In this document: positions 1 through 8,230 of the stretch, piece after piece
Layout of the letters: every line of letters begins with the position of its first letter
How positions within the stretch are numbered: position 1 is the first letter of the stretch
Source: Bradyrhizobium sp. AZCC 1721
Lineage (GTDB): Bacteria; Pseudomonadota; Alphaproteobacteria; Rhizobiales; Xanthobacteraceae
Direction of reading: 5' to 3'
Assembly: GCF_036924715.1 (NCBI RefSeq)
Contig: NZ_JAZHSB010000001.1
Coordinates: 868,001 to 932,000, forward strand
Length of the DNA: 64,000 nucleotides
Notes under the pieces: model-generated
Database searches by the model: none
Seen by the model: the letters and a program-made list of their open reading frames with translations, nothing else
Told to the model about the DNA's origin: nothing
Position numbers and translations under genes: made by a program

Positions 1-23
1 GCGTAACCAGAGGAGAATTCATA

Positions 24-848
24 ATGCCCACCATCACTACCAAAGACGGCGTCGAGATCTTCTACAAGGATTGGGGAAAGGGTCAGCCCATCGTGTTCAG
101 CCACGGCTGGCCGCTGTCGGCGGACGACTGGGATGCGCAGATGCTGTTCTTCCTGAACAACGGCTTTCGGGTCATCGCCCATGACCGCCGCGGCCACGGC
201 CGCTCCAGCCAGGTGGCCGACGGCCACGACATGGATCACTACGCCGATGACCTCGCGGCGCTGACGGCGCATCTCGATCTCAAAGGTGCCGTTCATGTCG
301 GCCATTCCACCGGCGGCGGCGAGGTGGTGCATTACATCGCCCGCCACGGCGAGAGCCGGGTGGCGAAGGCGGCGATCCTTAGCGCAGTGCCGCCGCTGAT
401 GGTGCAGACCCCTAGCAATCCGGGCGGCTTGCCCAAGGAAGTGTTTGACGGGTTTCAGGCACAGCTCGCCGCGAGCCGCACGAGTTTCTATCGCGACATC
501 GCGGCCGGTCCGTTCTACGGCTACAACCGGCCGGGCGCCAAGCCGTCGGAGGCCGTCATCGAGAATTGGTGGCGCCAGGGCATGATGGGCGGTGCGAAAG
601 CGCATTACGACGGCATCGTCGCCTTCTCGCAGACCGACTTCACCGAGGACCTCAAGAAGATCAATGTGCCGGTCTTGGTGATGCACGGCGACGACGACCA
701 GATAGTTCCTTACGAAGACTCCGCGCCGCTGTCGGCGAAGCTTCTGAAGAACGGCACGCTGAAGACCTACAAGGGTTTTCCGCACGGCATGCCGACCACA
801 GAAGCCGCGACGATCAACGCCGATTTGCTGACGTTTATCAGGTCGTGA
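24..848 (+). CDS. alpha/beta hydrolase, non-heme chloroperoxidase type
   Basis: A 274-residue single-domain alpha/beta hydrolase of the cofactor-free haloperoxidase/esterase group. The nucleophile elbow GHSTGG puts the catalytic Ser at about residue 95. The acid lies in the HGDDDQIVP loop near residue 226, and the catalytic His is in GFPHGMP near residue 253. The oxyanion region is FSHGWP at 26-31. There is no signal peptide, so it is cytoplasmic. An AGGAGA ribosome site stands 8 bases before the ATG. It is alone between the window edge and a palindromic repeat. The family hydrolyses esters or forms peracids; the natural substrate cannot be read from sequence. Confidence 0.9.
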   Translation: MPTITTKDGVEIFYKDWGKGQPIVFSHGWPLSADDWDAQMLFFLNNGFRVIAHDRRGHGRSSQVADGHDMDHYADDLAALTAHLDLKGAVHVGHSTGGGEVVHYIARHGESRVAKAAILSAVPPLMVQTPSNPGGLPKEVFDGFQAQLAASRTSFYRDIAAGPFYGYNRPGAKPSEAVIENWWRQGMMGGAKAHYDGIVAFSQTDFTEDLKKINVPVLVMHGDDDQIVPYEDSAPLSAKLLKNGTLKTYKGFPHGMPTTEAATINADLLTFIRS

Positions 849-852
849 AGCT

Positions 853-962
853 TGGTCATTCCGGGATGCGCCTCTTGGCGCAGGCCCGGAATCCATTGGG
901 CCGCAAGCGCTAGAGGAGAAATGGGTTCCGGGCTCGCGCTTCGCGCGCCCCGGAATGACGAC
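853..962. repeat. palindromic intergenic repeat element
   Basis: The ends are inverted copies: GTCATTCCGGG at 855-865 against CCCGGAATGAC near 949-959. Each half also holds a smaller GC-rich hairpin (GCGCCTCTTGGCGC near 868; CGCGCTTCGCGCG near 935). It fills the gap between the hydrolase and murA. The same style of element recurs elsewhere in the window and is common in Bradyrhizobium chromosomes (family knowledge). It may stabilise or end transcripts, but no U-tract is present. Confidence 0.7.
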
Positions 963-1057
963 GGCTGATTTGCCCACCCCATCAAATCGCCGCAAATATC
1001 GCTGCTTCTGCTGCCGGACGCACCCGCTCATAAATTGTGCACAGCAGAGGGCATGGC

Positions 1058-2347
1058 ATGGACCGCATTCGTATTGTCGGCGGCAGCAAGCTCAACGGCA
1101 CCATCGCGATTTCGGGCGCGAAGAACGCGGCCCTGCCGCTGATGATCGCGGCGCTGCTCACGGAGGAAACGCTCATCCTCGACAACGTGCCGCGGCTTGC
1201 CGACGTCGCGCAGTTGCAGCGCATCCTCGGCAACCATGGCGTCGACATCATGTCGGCGGGCAAGCGGCCGGGCGACGGCCAATATCAGGGCCAGACCCTG
1301 CACATCTCGGCCGCCAACATCATCGACACGACGGCGCCTTACGAGCTGGTGTCGCGGATGCGCGCCAGCTTCTGGGTGATCGCGCCGCTGTTGGCGCGCA
1401 TGCACGAAGCGAAAGTCTCGCTGCCGGGCGGCTGCGCCATCGGCACCCGGCCGGTCGATCTCCTGATCATGGCGCTGGAGAAGCTCGGCGCCGAGCTGAC
1501 AATCGACGGCGGCTATGTGGTGGCGAAAGCGCCCGGCGGTCTGCGCGGGGCTGCGATCGATTTTCCCAAGGTGACGGTGAGCGGCACCCACGTCGCGCTG
1601 ATGGCGGCAACGCTCGCCAAGGGCACGACCGTCATCACCAATGCCGCGTGCGAGCCTGAAATCACGGATGTCGCCGACTGCCTGAACAAGATGGGCGCGC
1701 GCATCAGCGGCGCGGGCACGCCTCGCATCACAGTCGAGGGCGTCGAGAAGCTGCACGGCGCGCGACACACCGTGCTGCCTGACCGGATCGAGGCCGGCAC
1801 CTATGCGATGGCGGTCGCCATGACCGGCGGCGACGTACAGCTTTCCGGCGCCCGCCCCGAACTGTTGCAGTCGGCGCTCGACGTGTTGGAGCAGGCCGGC
1901 GCCAACATCACCGTCAACAATGACGGCATTCGTGTCGCCAGAAACGGTGCCCCGATAAAGCCGGTGACGGTGTCGACCGCGCCGTTCCCGGGTTTTCCGA
2001 CCGACCTGCAGGCGCAATTGATGGCGCTGATGGCCTGCGCCGGCGGTTCCTCGCAGATCACCGAGACGATCTTCGAGAACCGCTTCATGCATGTGCAGGA
2101 ACTGGCGCGGTTCGGTGCGCGGATATCGCTGGATGGCGAGACCGCGACCATCGACGGCATCGCAAAGCTGCGCGGCGCGCCTGTCATGGCGACCGATTTG
2201 CGGGCGTCAGTTTCGCTGGTTATCGCAGGCCTTGCCGCCGAGGGCGAAACCATGGTCAACCGCATCTATCACCTCGACCGTGGATTCGAGCGGCTGGAGG
2301 AAAAACTTTCGGCCTGCGGCGCGTTGATCCAGCGCATCAGCGATTAG
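1058..2347 (+). CDS. murA: UDP-N-acetylglucosamine 1-carboxyvinyltransferase
   Basis: First committed step of peptidoglycan synthesis: transfer of enolpyruvate from PEP to UDP-GlcNAc in the cytoplasm. The 429-residue protein is full length for the two-domain EPSP-synthase-like fold. It opens with DRIRIVGG and has the SGAKNAALP substrate-binding motif. The catalytic cysteine, target of fosfomycin, is in [13 protein letters not shown] at about residue 126. I chose the ATG at 1058 because AGAGG lies 7 bases before it; an in-frame GTG at 1037 would add seven residues unlike the family. DUF2948 and hisD follow on the same strand, as in many rhizobia. Confidence 0.97.
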   Translation: MDRIRIVGGSKLNGTIAISGAKNAALPLMIAALLTEETLILDNVPRLADVAQLQRILGNHGVDIMSAGKRPGDGQYQGQTLHISAANIIDTTAPYELVSRMRASFWVIAPLLARMHEAKVSLPGGCAIGTRPVDLLIMALEKLGAELTIDGGYVVAKAPGGLRGAAIDFPKVTVSGTHVALMAATLAKGTTVITNAACEPEITDVADCLNKMGARISGAGTPRITVEGVEKLHGARHTVLPDRIEAGTYAMAVAMTGGDVQLSGARPELLQSALDVLEQAGANITVNNDGIRVARNGAPIKPVTVSTAPFPGFPTDLQAQLMALMACAGGSSQITETIFENRFMHVQELARFGARISLDGETATIDGIAKLRGAPVMATDLRASVSLVIAGLAAEGETMVNRIYHLDRGFERLEEKLSACGALIQRISD

Positions 2348-2365
2348 GGGGCTATTGAGGATTCT

Positions 2366-2818
2366 ATGCCGGCGGACCCGCTCAAACTGATTGCGCTCGA
2401 CGCCGACGATCTCGCTGTTATATCGGCCCATGTGCAGGACGCCCGCGTTTTGGCCTCCGATATCGTCTGGCGGCAGGGCGAAAAGCGGCTGGTGGTCGGC
2501 ATGAGCCGGCTGGACTGGGAGCAGACGCTGTCAGGCGGAACCGAACCGCGCCGCTCGATCGCGGCACTGCGCTTCGACCGTGTGCTGGCCTGCAAGTCGC
2601 GCAACATCGATCTGCAGCGGCGTGAAGCGACGCTGGAACTGGTCGGGATCGAATTCCACCCGGGCGAGGCCCCCAGCGGCAGCGCGCTTCTCCTGTTCAG
2701 CCATGGCGAGGCGCTGCGGCTGGACCTCGAGTGCCTGGAATGCGAGCTGACCGACCTCGGCACCGACGATCTCGGCACCAGCGATCTGGCGATAGCGCCG
2801 CTGGGGCCGGAGGGGTAG
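2366..2818 (+). CDS. DUF2948 family protein
   Basis: A 150-residue cytoplasmic protein of the alphaproteobacterial DUF2948 family, regularly found between murA and hisD. Recognisable family features are the LKLIALDADDLAVIS opening, the ARVLASDIVW segment and the C-terminal LRLDLECLECELTDLG stretch. No catalytic motif, membrane segment or signal peptide is visible. It begins 18 bases after murA, so the two are probably cotranscribed. The biochemical function is unknown. The family call rests on sequence recognition and on the gene order. Confidence 0.85.
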   Translation: MPADPLKLIALDADDLAVISAHVQDARVLASDIVWRQGEKRLVVGMSRLDWEQTLSGGTEPRRSIAALRFDRVLACKSRNIDLQRREATLELVGIEFHPGEAPSGSALLLFSHGEALRLDLECLECELTDLGTDDLGTSDLAIAPLGPEG

Positions 2819-2833
2819 GGGTATCCCCTCTAT

Positions 2834-2862
2834 CGTCGTCCCTTGCGTTCGCAGGGACGACG
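2834..2862. repeat. short palindromic hairpin repeat
   Basis: CGTCGTCCCT at 2834-2843 pairs with AGGGACGACG at 2853-2862. The core TCCCTGCGTTCGCAGGGA-type sequence recurs at 5540-5559. It lies in the 113-base gap before hisD and belongs to the same dispersed hairpin class. Confidence 0.65.
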
Positions 2863-2931
2863 TGGAGGGTTGACGGCCCTTGGCCGCCGCGCCATTGAGC
2901 AGGGGCCTCCGACGTCTCTCAGAAAGCCGCC

Positions 2932-4227
2932 ATGCCCGTTCGCCTGGATACCAGCAGCGCCGATTTCGATCCGAAATTCAAGCAATTCCTCGCCGCCAAG
3001 CGCGAGGTGTCGGCCGACGTCGAGCGCGCTACGACGGCCATCGTCGACGATGTGGCCGCGCGCGGCGACGCCGCCCTGATCGAGGCGACCAGGAAATTCG
3101 ACCGGCTCGAGCTTGCGGCCTCCGGCCTGCGCGTGACCGCGGCCGAGATCGACGCCGCCGTGAAGGCCTGCGATGCCGCGACCGTCGACGCGCTGAAATT
3201 CGCCCGCGACCGGATCGAGGCCTTCCACCAGCGGCAGTTGCCGAGGAACGAGCGTTTCACCGATCCGCTCGGCGTCGAGCTCGGCTGGCGCTGGAGCGCG
3301 GTCGATGCGGTCGGCCTCTACGTGCCCGGCGGCACGGCGGCCTATCCGTCTTCGGTTTTGATGAACGCGGTGCCGGCCAAGGTCGCCGGCGTGCCGCGCG
3401 TCGTCATGGTGGTGCCGTCGCCGGACGGCAAGCTCAATCCGCTGGTGCTGGCGGCCGCCCATCTCGGCGGCGTCTCGGAAATCTATCGCGTCGGTGGCGC
3501 CCAGGCGGTGGCGGCGCTGGCCTATGGCACGGCGACGATTGCGCCGGTGGCCAAGATCGTCGGCCCTGGCAACGCCTATGTCGCCGCCGCCAAGCGGCAG
3601 GTGTTCGGCAAGGTCGGCATCGACATGATCGCGGGTCCTTCGGAAGTGCTCGTCATCGCCGACGCGACCTCCAATGCCGGCTGGATCGCCGCCGATCTGC
3701 TGGCGCAGGCCGAGCATGACGCCAGCGCGCAGTCGATTCTGATCACCGACAGCGCAGACCTGGCCACCGAGGTCGAGCGCGCGGTGGAGTCCCAACTCGC
3801 GACGCTGCCGCGCGCCGAGATCGCGCGGGCCTCGTGGAACGATTTCGGCGCCATCATCATGGTGAAAGAGCTCGACGAAGCGGTCGAGCTGGCGAACGCG
3901 ATCGCGGCCGAACATCTGGAGATCATGACCGCGGATGCGGAAGCGCTCGCGGCAAAGATCCGCAACGCCGGCGCGATCTTCCTCGGCGCCCACACACCGG
4001 AAGCGATCGGCGACTATGTCGGCGGCTCCAATCACGTGCTGCCGACCGCGCGCTCGGCGCGGTTTTCGTCGGGGCTCGGCGTGCTAGACTTCATGAAGCG
4101 CACTTCGATTCTCAAATGCGGGCCGGACCAGTTGCGTGCGCTGGGGCCCGCCGCGATGACCTTGGGCAAGGCCGAGGGTTTGGATGCCCATTCACGCTCC
4201 GTCGGATTGCGCCTCAATTTGCCATGA
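2932..4227 (+). CDS. hisD: histidinol dehydrogenase
   Basis: Catalyses the last two oxidations of histidine synthesis, L-histidinol to L-histidine, using NAD and zinc. The 431-residue protein covers the whole family length. Signatures seen are [33 protein letters not shown] and [15 protein letters not shown]. The acid/base pair Glu-His is in AAEHLEIM at residues 327-328, matching Glu326-His327 of the E. coli enzyme. C-terminal metal-site residues lie in the HSRSVGLR region. Its stop codon overlaps the start of the UPF0262 gene (ATGA), so the two are translationally coupled. hisD stands away from other his genes, as usual in rhizobia. Confidence 0.97.
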   Translation: MPVRLDTSSADFDPKFKQFLAAKREVSADVERATTAIVDDVAARGDAALIEATRKFDRLELAASGLRVTAAEIDAAVKACDAATVDALKFARDRIEAFHQRQLPRNERFTDPLGVELGWRWSAVDAVGLYVPGGTAAYPSSVLMNAVPAKVAGVPRVVMVVPSPDGKLNPLVLAAAHLGGVSEIYRVGGAQAVAALAYGTATIAPVAKIVGPGNAYVAAAKRQVFGKVGIDMIAGPSEVLVIADATSNAGWIAADLLAQAEHDASAQSILITDSADLATEVERAVESQLATLPRAEIARASWNDFGAIIMVKELDEAVELANAIAAEHLEIMTADAEALAAKIRNAGAIFLGAHTPEAIGDYVGGSNHVLPTARSARFSSGLGVLDFMKRTSILKCGPDQLRALGPAAMTLGKAEGLDAHSRSVGLRLNLP

Positions 4228-4727
4228 ACAAGCCGCCACAAGACGATGACCAGCACAATCGCATCGTCGCGGTGACGCTCGACGAGGAATCGATCGGGCG
4301 TTCCGGCCCCGATATCGAGCATGAGCGGGCGATTGCGATCTACGACCTGATCGAGCAGAACCTGTTCGCGCCGGAAGGCGCGGTGCAGGGGCCGTATACG
4401 CTGCACATCGCCATTACCGGCAACCGCCTGATGTTCGACATCCGCCACGAGGACGGCACGCCCCTGGTGGCGCATTTGCTGTCGCTGACGCCGTTCCGGC
4501 GGATCGTGAAGGACTATTTCATGATCTGCGACAGCTACTATCAGGCGATCCGCACCGCCACGCCTGACAAGATCGAGGCGATCGACATGGGCCGCCGCGG
4601 CATCCATGACGAAGGCTCGCGCACGCTGCAGGAGCGGCTGAAAGGCAAGGTCCGCGTCGATTTCGAAACCGCGCGCCGCCTGTTCACGCTGATCTGCGTG
4701 CTGCACTGGAAGGGGCAGGACGCATGA
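4224..4727 (+). CDS. UPF0262 family protein
   Basis: A 167-residue soluble protein of the conserved alphaproteobacterial family UPF0262. It is recognised by the [15 protein letters not shown] opening, the [14 protein letters not shown] segment, [19 protein letters not shown] in the middle and [16 protein letters not shown] near the end. The ATG overlaps the hisD stop by four bases, so it is almost certainly cotranslated with hisD. No function is established for the family. The conserved linkage to hisD and the following phosphatase is the main clue. Confidence 0.9.
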   Translation: MNKPPQDDDQHNRIVAVTLDEESIGRSGPDIEHERAIAIYDLIEQNLFAPEGAVQGPYTLHIAITGNRLMFDIRHEDGTPLVAHLLSLTPFRRIVKDYFMICDSYYQAIRTATPDKIEAIDMGRRGIHDEGSRTLQERLKGKVRVDFETARRLFTLICVLHWKGQDA

Positions 4728-4731
4728 CGCC

Positions 4732-4795
4732 GACCCAAAGGACCGCGTTAGCGCAAAGTGCGCAGCGGTTTTCGGATCACGCCATGCGAGAAGCC
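4732..4795. repeat. REP-like intergenic element
   Basis: The short gap after the UPF0262 gene holds nested inverted repeats: ACCGC...GCGGT around GCGC-AAAGT-GCGC (about 4742-4774). It resembles the dispersed repeats of this lineage. A GTG at 4758 inside it could extend the next ORF, but is unlikely to be a true start. Confidence 0.4.
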
Positions 4796-4802
4796 TGACC
4801 GC

Positions 4803-5270
4803 ATGGAGGCGCCGCCCCGCGCGCGCAATCCGCAGGCCGTGCTGTTCGCATGCGGGCTGAACAGCGTGCGCTCGCCGATGGCGGCGAGCCTGCTGCAGCA
4901 GATGTTTCCGCAAGGACTCTATGTGAAATCCGCCGGGGTCAAAAAGGGCGAGCTCGATCCGTTCGCGGTCGCCGTGATGGCCGAGCTCGGCCAGGATATT
5001 TCCGGCCACAAGCCGACGACGTTCGAGGAGCTCGAGGATTGGGAAGGGCTCAATTTCGACCTCATCATCACGCTGTCGCCGGAAGCCCACCACAAGGCGC
5101 TGGAGCTGACGCGCACGCATGCCGCCGACGTCGAATACTGGCCGACGCCGGACCCGACCGACGCGGAAGGCAACCGCGAGCAAAAGCTCGCCGCCTATCG
5201 CGACGTCTGCGACGGGCTCATGATGCGCATCCGCCGCCGGTTCTCCAAGGCGGGCGCGGCGAGCGGGTAG
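4803..5270 (+). CDS. low-molecular-weight phosphatase family protein
   Basis: A 155-residue protein of the low-molecular-weight tyrosine phosphatase / arsenate reductase fold. The phosphate loop reads CGLNSVRSP near residue 17, matching the C-X5-R-S/T signature with nucleophile Cys and phosphate-binding Arg. The WPTPDPTDAEG segment supplies the general-acid Asp expected as DP near residue 118. Cytoplasmic, single domain. I chose the ATG at 4803 (GAGAAG upstream); an earlier in-frame GTG falls inside a repeat. Position between UPF0262 and maf is conserved. Whether it acts on phosphotyrosine, arsenate or a metabolite cannot be told. Confidence 0.88.
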   Translation: MEAPPRARNPQAVLFACGLNSVRSPMAASLLQQMFPQGLYVKSAGVKKGELDPFAVAVMAELGQDISGHKPTTFEELEDWEGLNFDLIITLSPEAHHKALELTRTHAADVEYWPTPDPTDAEGNREQKLAAYRDVCDGLMMRIRRRFSKAGAASG

Positions 5271-5439
5271 CCGTCCCGGAGGCGAACCGCCGGCCGGCGT
5301 TCCCCGGACGCTGCGCGACACGAAGTGTTGGGCTGCTGATCCGGGGTCCATCTCAGCCATAGGTCCCGGCTCTGCCTCGCGTCACTGCGTGCCGCGCCGC
5401 GTCCGGGACACGAGACGGCGAGCGGGTAAAGCTCTCGCC

Positions 5440-5563
5440 GTCGTTCCTGCGAAAGCAGGAACCCATACCCCGCAGCCAAGGGATTTGAGGAAGTGCCAAT
5501 CGCCACTGTCATTCCCATGATAACCGCCTGTGGTTATGGGTCCCTGCGTTCGCAGGGACGACG
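5440..5563. repeat. cluster of three hairpin repeats; 403-base gene-free gap
   Basis: The gap from 5271 to 5673 has no credible gene. Within it are a perfect GNRA-loop hairpin (GTTCCTGC-GAAA-GCAGGAAC, 5443-5462), ATAACC...GGTTAT (5520-5537) and GTCCCTGCG...CGCAGGGAC (5540-5559). All belong to the dispersed palindrome class of this chromosome. In many rhizobia infA occupies this slot before maf (from memory); no infA-like ORF is present here. Confidence 0.7.
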
Positions 5564-5673
5564 GAAGAACCAAAGTCCTTACAACCACTTGTTCCCCGGT
5601 TGTGGAATGGAGTGCCTTCCGATAGGTTCCGCGCGCGATCCATCCGAATCCTTATCTCCCCGACACATCCAGC

Positions 5674-6297
5674 ATGCTTGGCCGTCCCAAACTCGTTCTT
5701 GCTTCCGGTTCGCCGCGGCGGCTCAGCCTGCTCAACCAGGCTGGCATCGAGCCCGACGCTCTGCGCCCGGCCGATGTCGACGAGACCCCGAAGCGGGGCG
5801 AGCTGCCGCGCGCCTGCGCCAATCGGCTGGCGCGGGCCAAGGCCGACGCAGCGCTGAAATCCGTTCACCTCGACGACGAGCTGCGCGGCGCCTTCATCCT
5901 GGCCGCCGATACCGTGGTTGCGGTCGGCCGCCGTATTCTGCCGAAGGCCAATCTGGTGGATGAGGCCGCGCAGTGCCTGCGGCTGCTCTCGGGGCGCAAT
6001 CATCGCGTCTACACCGCGATCTGCCTGGTGACGCCGAAGGAGGCGTTCCGCCAGCGCCTGATCGAAACCCGCGTGCGCTTCAAGCGTTTGAGCGAGGATG
6101 ACATCCAGGCCTATATCGGCTCCGGCGAATGGCGCGGCAAAGCCGGCGGCTATGCCGTGCAGGGCATCGCCGGCTCCTTCGTGGTCAAGATGGTCGGCTC
6201 TTACAGCAACGTCGTTGGCCTCCCTCTCTACGAATCGGTCACGCTGCTCGGCGGGGAGGGCTTTCCGATCCGCTTCGGCTGGCTCAATGCCAGTTGA
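5674..6297 (+). CDS. maf: Maf-like nucleoside triphosphate pyrophosphatase
   Basis: Hydrolyses non-canonical or modified nucleoside triphosphates to monophosphates and pyrophosphate. The 207-residue protein has the family's opening [14 protein letters not shown], the ADVDETP strand, and [18 protein letters not shown] with the catalytic Asp. The C-terminal [12 protein letters not shown] and [13 protein letters not shown] segments complete the family pattern. Length is normal. The stop overlaps the yacG start by 11 bases, so the pair is coupled. Family members differ in base preference, which the sequence does not settle. Confidence 0.93.
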   Translation: MLGRPKLVLASGSPRRLSLLNQAGIEPDALRPADVDETPKRGELPRACANRLARAKADAALKSVHLDDELRGAFILAADTVVAVGRRILPKANLVDEAAQCLRLLSGRNHRVYTAICLVTPKEAFRQRLIETRVRFKRLSEDDIQAYIGSGEWRGKAGGYAVQGIAGSFVVKMVGSYSNVVGLPLYESVTLLGGEGFPIRFGWLNAS

Positions 6298-6493
6298 CGG
6301 CCCCAAGGACGGCCCGAAGGATACCGGCGCGCCCAAGCCGCCGCGGAAACCTTGCCCGGTCTGCGGCAAGCCGGCCGATCCGGCCACGCTGCCGTTCTGT
6401 TCCAAACGCTGCCGCGACGTCGACCTGAACCGCTGGCTCTCCGGCCGCTACGTCATCCCCGGTCGCCCCACCGACCCCGAAGACGCCGAATAA
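6287..6493 (+). CDS. yacG: DNA gyrase inhibitor / zinc-binding protein YacG
   Basis: A 68-residue zinc-binding protein. The four ligands are CPVCGK at about 24-29 and CSKRC at about 42-46, followed by [17 protein letters not shown], the family core. In E. coli YacG binds GyrB and inhibits gyrase. The ATG at 6287 lies inside the end of maf in another frame, indicating translational coupling. The Pro/Lys-rich first 22 residues are variable in the family. Confidence 0.9.
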   Translation: MPVDGPKDGPKDTGAPKPPRKPCPVCGKPADPATLPFCSKRCRDVDLNRWLSGRYVIPGRPTDPEDAE

Positions 6494-6664
6494 TGGTGAT
6501 TCGCCAAATGTTTGGGGATGAGCCCGAAGCGGGGCTCGCCGCGCCGAAGCCGCAGGCGAAGGCGGGCCGCGCCCAGCGAAGCCTTTGGCGAAGCTGGGTG
6601 GACACGGCCGCCCGACCTCTCTATAAACCGCCCGCTCGGTGCGGCCTTCTAAGCCCTCGGGTAT

Positions 6665-6740
6665 GCCCAGGTAGCTCAGTTGGTAGAGCATGCGACTGAA
6701 AATCGCAGTGTCGGTGGTTCGATCCCGCCCCTGGGCACCA
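6665..6740 (+). tRNA. tRNA-Phe (anticodon GAA)
   Basis: A 76-base cloverleaf including encoded CCA. Acceptor stem GCCCAGG (6665-6671) pairs with CCTGGGC (6730-6736), discriminator A. The anticodon stem TGCGA/TCGCA encloses loop CTGAAAA with anticodon GAA at 6698-6700. The T arm GGTTCGATCC is standard. It follows yacG in the gene order usual for rhizobia. No integrated element or duplicated 3' end is seen downstream. Confidence 0.97.
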
Positions 6741-6889
6741 AAATTCTCCTAAGGTCTTGTCGATCCTCAGAGTGGTATCCGGGCGAGCTTCCGCGCGAGC
6801 TGTTCGCGCAACCCGTTGCGGACGTTCTCAGCGAACGTTTATCACCGGGCATTCGCTCCGATGGGGTCAAGTAACCCGAAGCGGCCTCG

Positions 6890-7540
6890 TCAGCCGCTCG
6901 ATGCGGCGGTGAAAACCGCCAGTTGAGCGTCGAAAGCACGCTTATATGCGGGCCGCGCTTCGCCGCGGGCGACATAGTCGGAAAGGTTCGGATATTCATC
7001 CAGTATGCCCGAAGATTTCAACCTGAGCAGCACCGACACCATCATCAGATCGCCCGCGCTGAACGCGCTATCGAGCCAGTCGGCGTCGCTCAGGCGAGCG
7101 GAAAGTTGTTTCAACCGATCGCGGACGCGGTTCTCGACCAGAGGCAGACGCTCCTTAGACCAGGGCTTGTCGCCCTCCAGCAACCTGGCGGTTACGAGTT
7201 CGAGGATCGGCGGTTCCACCGTGTTGACCGCGGCAAACATCCATGTGATCGCGCGCGCCCGCGCATTGGCATCGTCCCGCAGCAGGCCCGCATGGCGCTC
7301 GGCGATATGGAACACGATCGACCCTGTCTCGAACAGGGCGAGATCGCCTTCCTCATAGGTCGGAATCTGTCCGAAAGGATGAAGCGCGAGATGCGCGGGT
7401 TCCTTCATCGCTTCGAAGGAAACAAGGCGAACGTCGTAAGGCTGGCCCACTTCTTCAAGCGCCCAGCGAACGCGCATGTCACGCGCCAGACCCTTGCCGC
7501 GGTCGGGCGACCGTTCAAAGGCCGTGATGGTGGGGATCAT
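6890..7540 (-). CDS. glutathione S-transferase family protein
   Basis: A 216-residue cytoplasmic protein with an N-terminal thioredoxin-like GST domain (RVRWALEEVGQPYDV, then HPFGQIPTYEEGD with the cis-Pro, and LFETGSIVFHIAE that binds the glutathione gamma-glutamyl group) and an all-helical C-terminal domain. The substrate is unknown; the family conjugates or reduces electrophiles with glutathione. The ATG at 7540 is preceded by GGAG. Longer upstream reading frame is contributed by a reductase-like fragment and repeat DNA, so I exclude it. Its start overlaps the stop of that fragment. Confidence 0.85.
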   Translation of the reverse strand: MIPTITAFERSPDRGKGLARDMRVRWALEEVGQPYDVRLVSFEAMKEPAHLALHPFGQIPTYEEGDLALFETGSIVFHIAERHAGLLRDDANARARAITWMFAAVNTVEPPILELVTARLLEGDKPWSKERLPLVENRVRDRLKQLSARLSDADWLDSAFSAGDLMMVSVLLRLKSSGILDEYPNLSDYVARGEARPAYKRAFDAQLAVFTAASSG

Positions 7541-7608
7541 TGGCAGGCTCCGGCTGATCGCATGACGCTGTCGAGATTGATGAGCGTGATTGCGACGATC
7601 TTTCTCAT
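7537..7608 (-). pseudogene. N-terminal fragment resembling a DHFR/RibD-like reductase
   Basis: A 23-codon frame beginning MRKIVAITLINLDSVM, which matches the typical first strand of RibD-C/dihydrofolate-reductase-family proteins (RK-hydrophobic strand, then T-LDG-VM). After about 16 residues the similarity ends and the frame stops, overlapping the GST start. This looks like the stub of a deleted gene whose promoter and leader may now serve the GST. It could instead be a real short leader peptide. The call rests on a short match only. Confidence 0.35.
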
Positions 7609-8230
7609 GGTTGGATATTCCGTTCTTGCGGTTTGCATCCAGAGGACGAACGACCGGCGCGGCTCCCGACAACTTGCCTCGCTTTCTTTGTTCATGGGAT
7701 TTCGCGGCCGCCACCGGCGAACGACCTGAAACCCTTCCGCCAGCGAAGGCGTGAAGCAGATGCAGCAGGCCCGGATGAGCCAACGGGTCGCGCGAATGCG
7801 CGCCCGATGACAGGCTCCGCGATGTCCGGGAGTTTTCATTGATATCCCCATCCCCGCATGTCGCTTCGCTCATGAGGGCTACTTGCTGATGGTTCCAAGG
7901 TTGTGCGCGATCGAGATGTGCACGCTGGGTGGCACCAGAGCACAAGCTCAGCGTCGGCAACCGGACATTGCATCACAATGCCTCGATCGCGCAAAAGGGT
8001 CACAATAGCGCCCGGTCGATGGCCTACAGCGGCGAACCTACCTTGGCGCGATCCAGCGGTCCCTTGTTCTCGGCCGAAATACCGCGAGAAGGACAACGCG
8101 CCGATTCCGCGATAGCGGAGCGACGCGGCGCCTAGTTCATGCCGGCGCGAGCCGGGTGCAACATCTGCCACATGTGCAGGCCGGCGTCGCTGGCCGCCCG
8201 ACCTGCTGAGCAAAAGAGCAGGAGGCTCTC
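7609..8230. other. 622-base gap without a supported gene
   Basis: The left part (about 7780-7885) is a mosaic of dispersed repeat sequence, including CGCATGTCGCTTCGCTCATG near 7856, a motif often mistranslated as SPHERSDMRG in this genus. The remainder (7886-8217) contains open frames on both strands but none with a start, ribosome site or family resemblance. An AGGAGG at 8220-8225 belongs to the next gene. No promoter of the EcfG type is seen. Confidence 0.5.
7780..7816. repeat. 37-base dispersed repeat, copy 1
   Basis: Starts CCAACGGGTCGCGCGAATG and ends GACAGGCT. It matches 37722-37758 at 36 of 37 positions, the only difference being T/G at the 29th base. It contains the small palindrome CGCGAATGCGCG-like core. 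Copy 1 is on the same strand orientation as copy 2. Confidence 0.85.

Noticed and set aside
1028..2092. 354-codon minus-strand open frame opposite murA
   Set aside because: It is the GC-rich antisense shadow of murA, with Arg/His-rich composition, no ribosome site and no family motif.
2830..4035. 401-codon minus-strand open frame opposite hisD
   Set aside because: Arg/Gly/His-rich antisense shadow of a clear hisD gene.
6665..6740. tRNA-Phe as an integration site for a genomic island
   Set aside because: No integrase, no repeated tRNA 3' end and no abrupt change downstream are seen.
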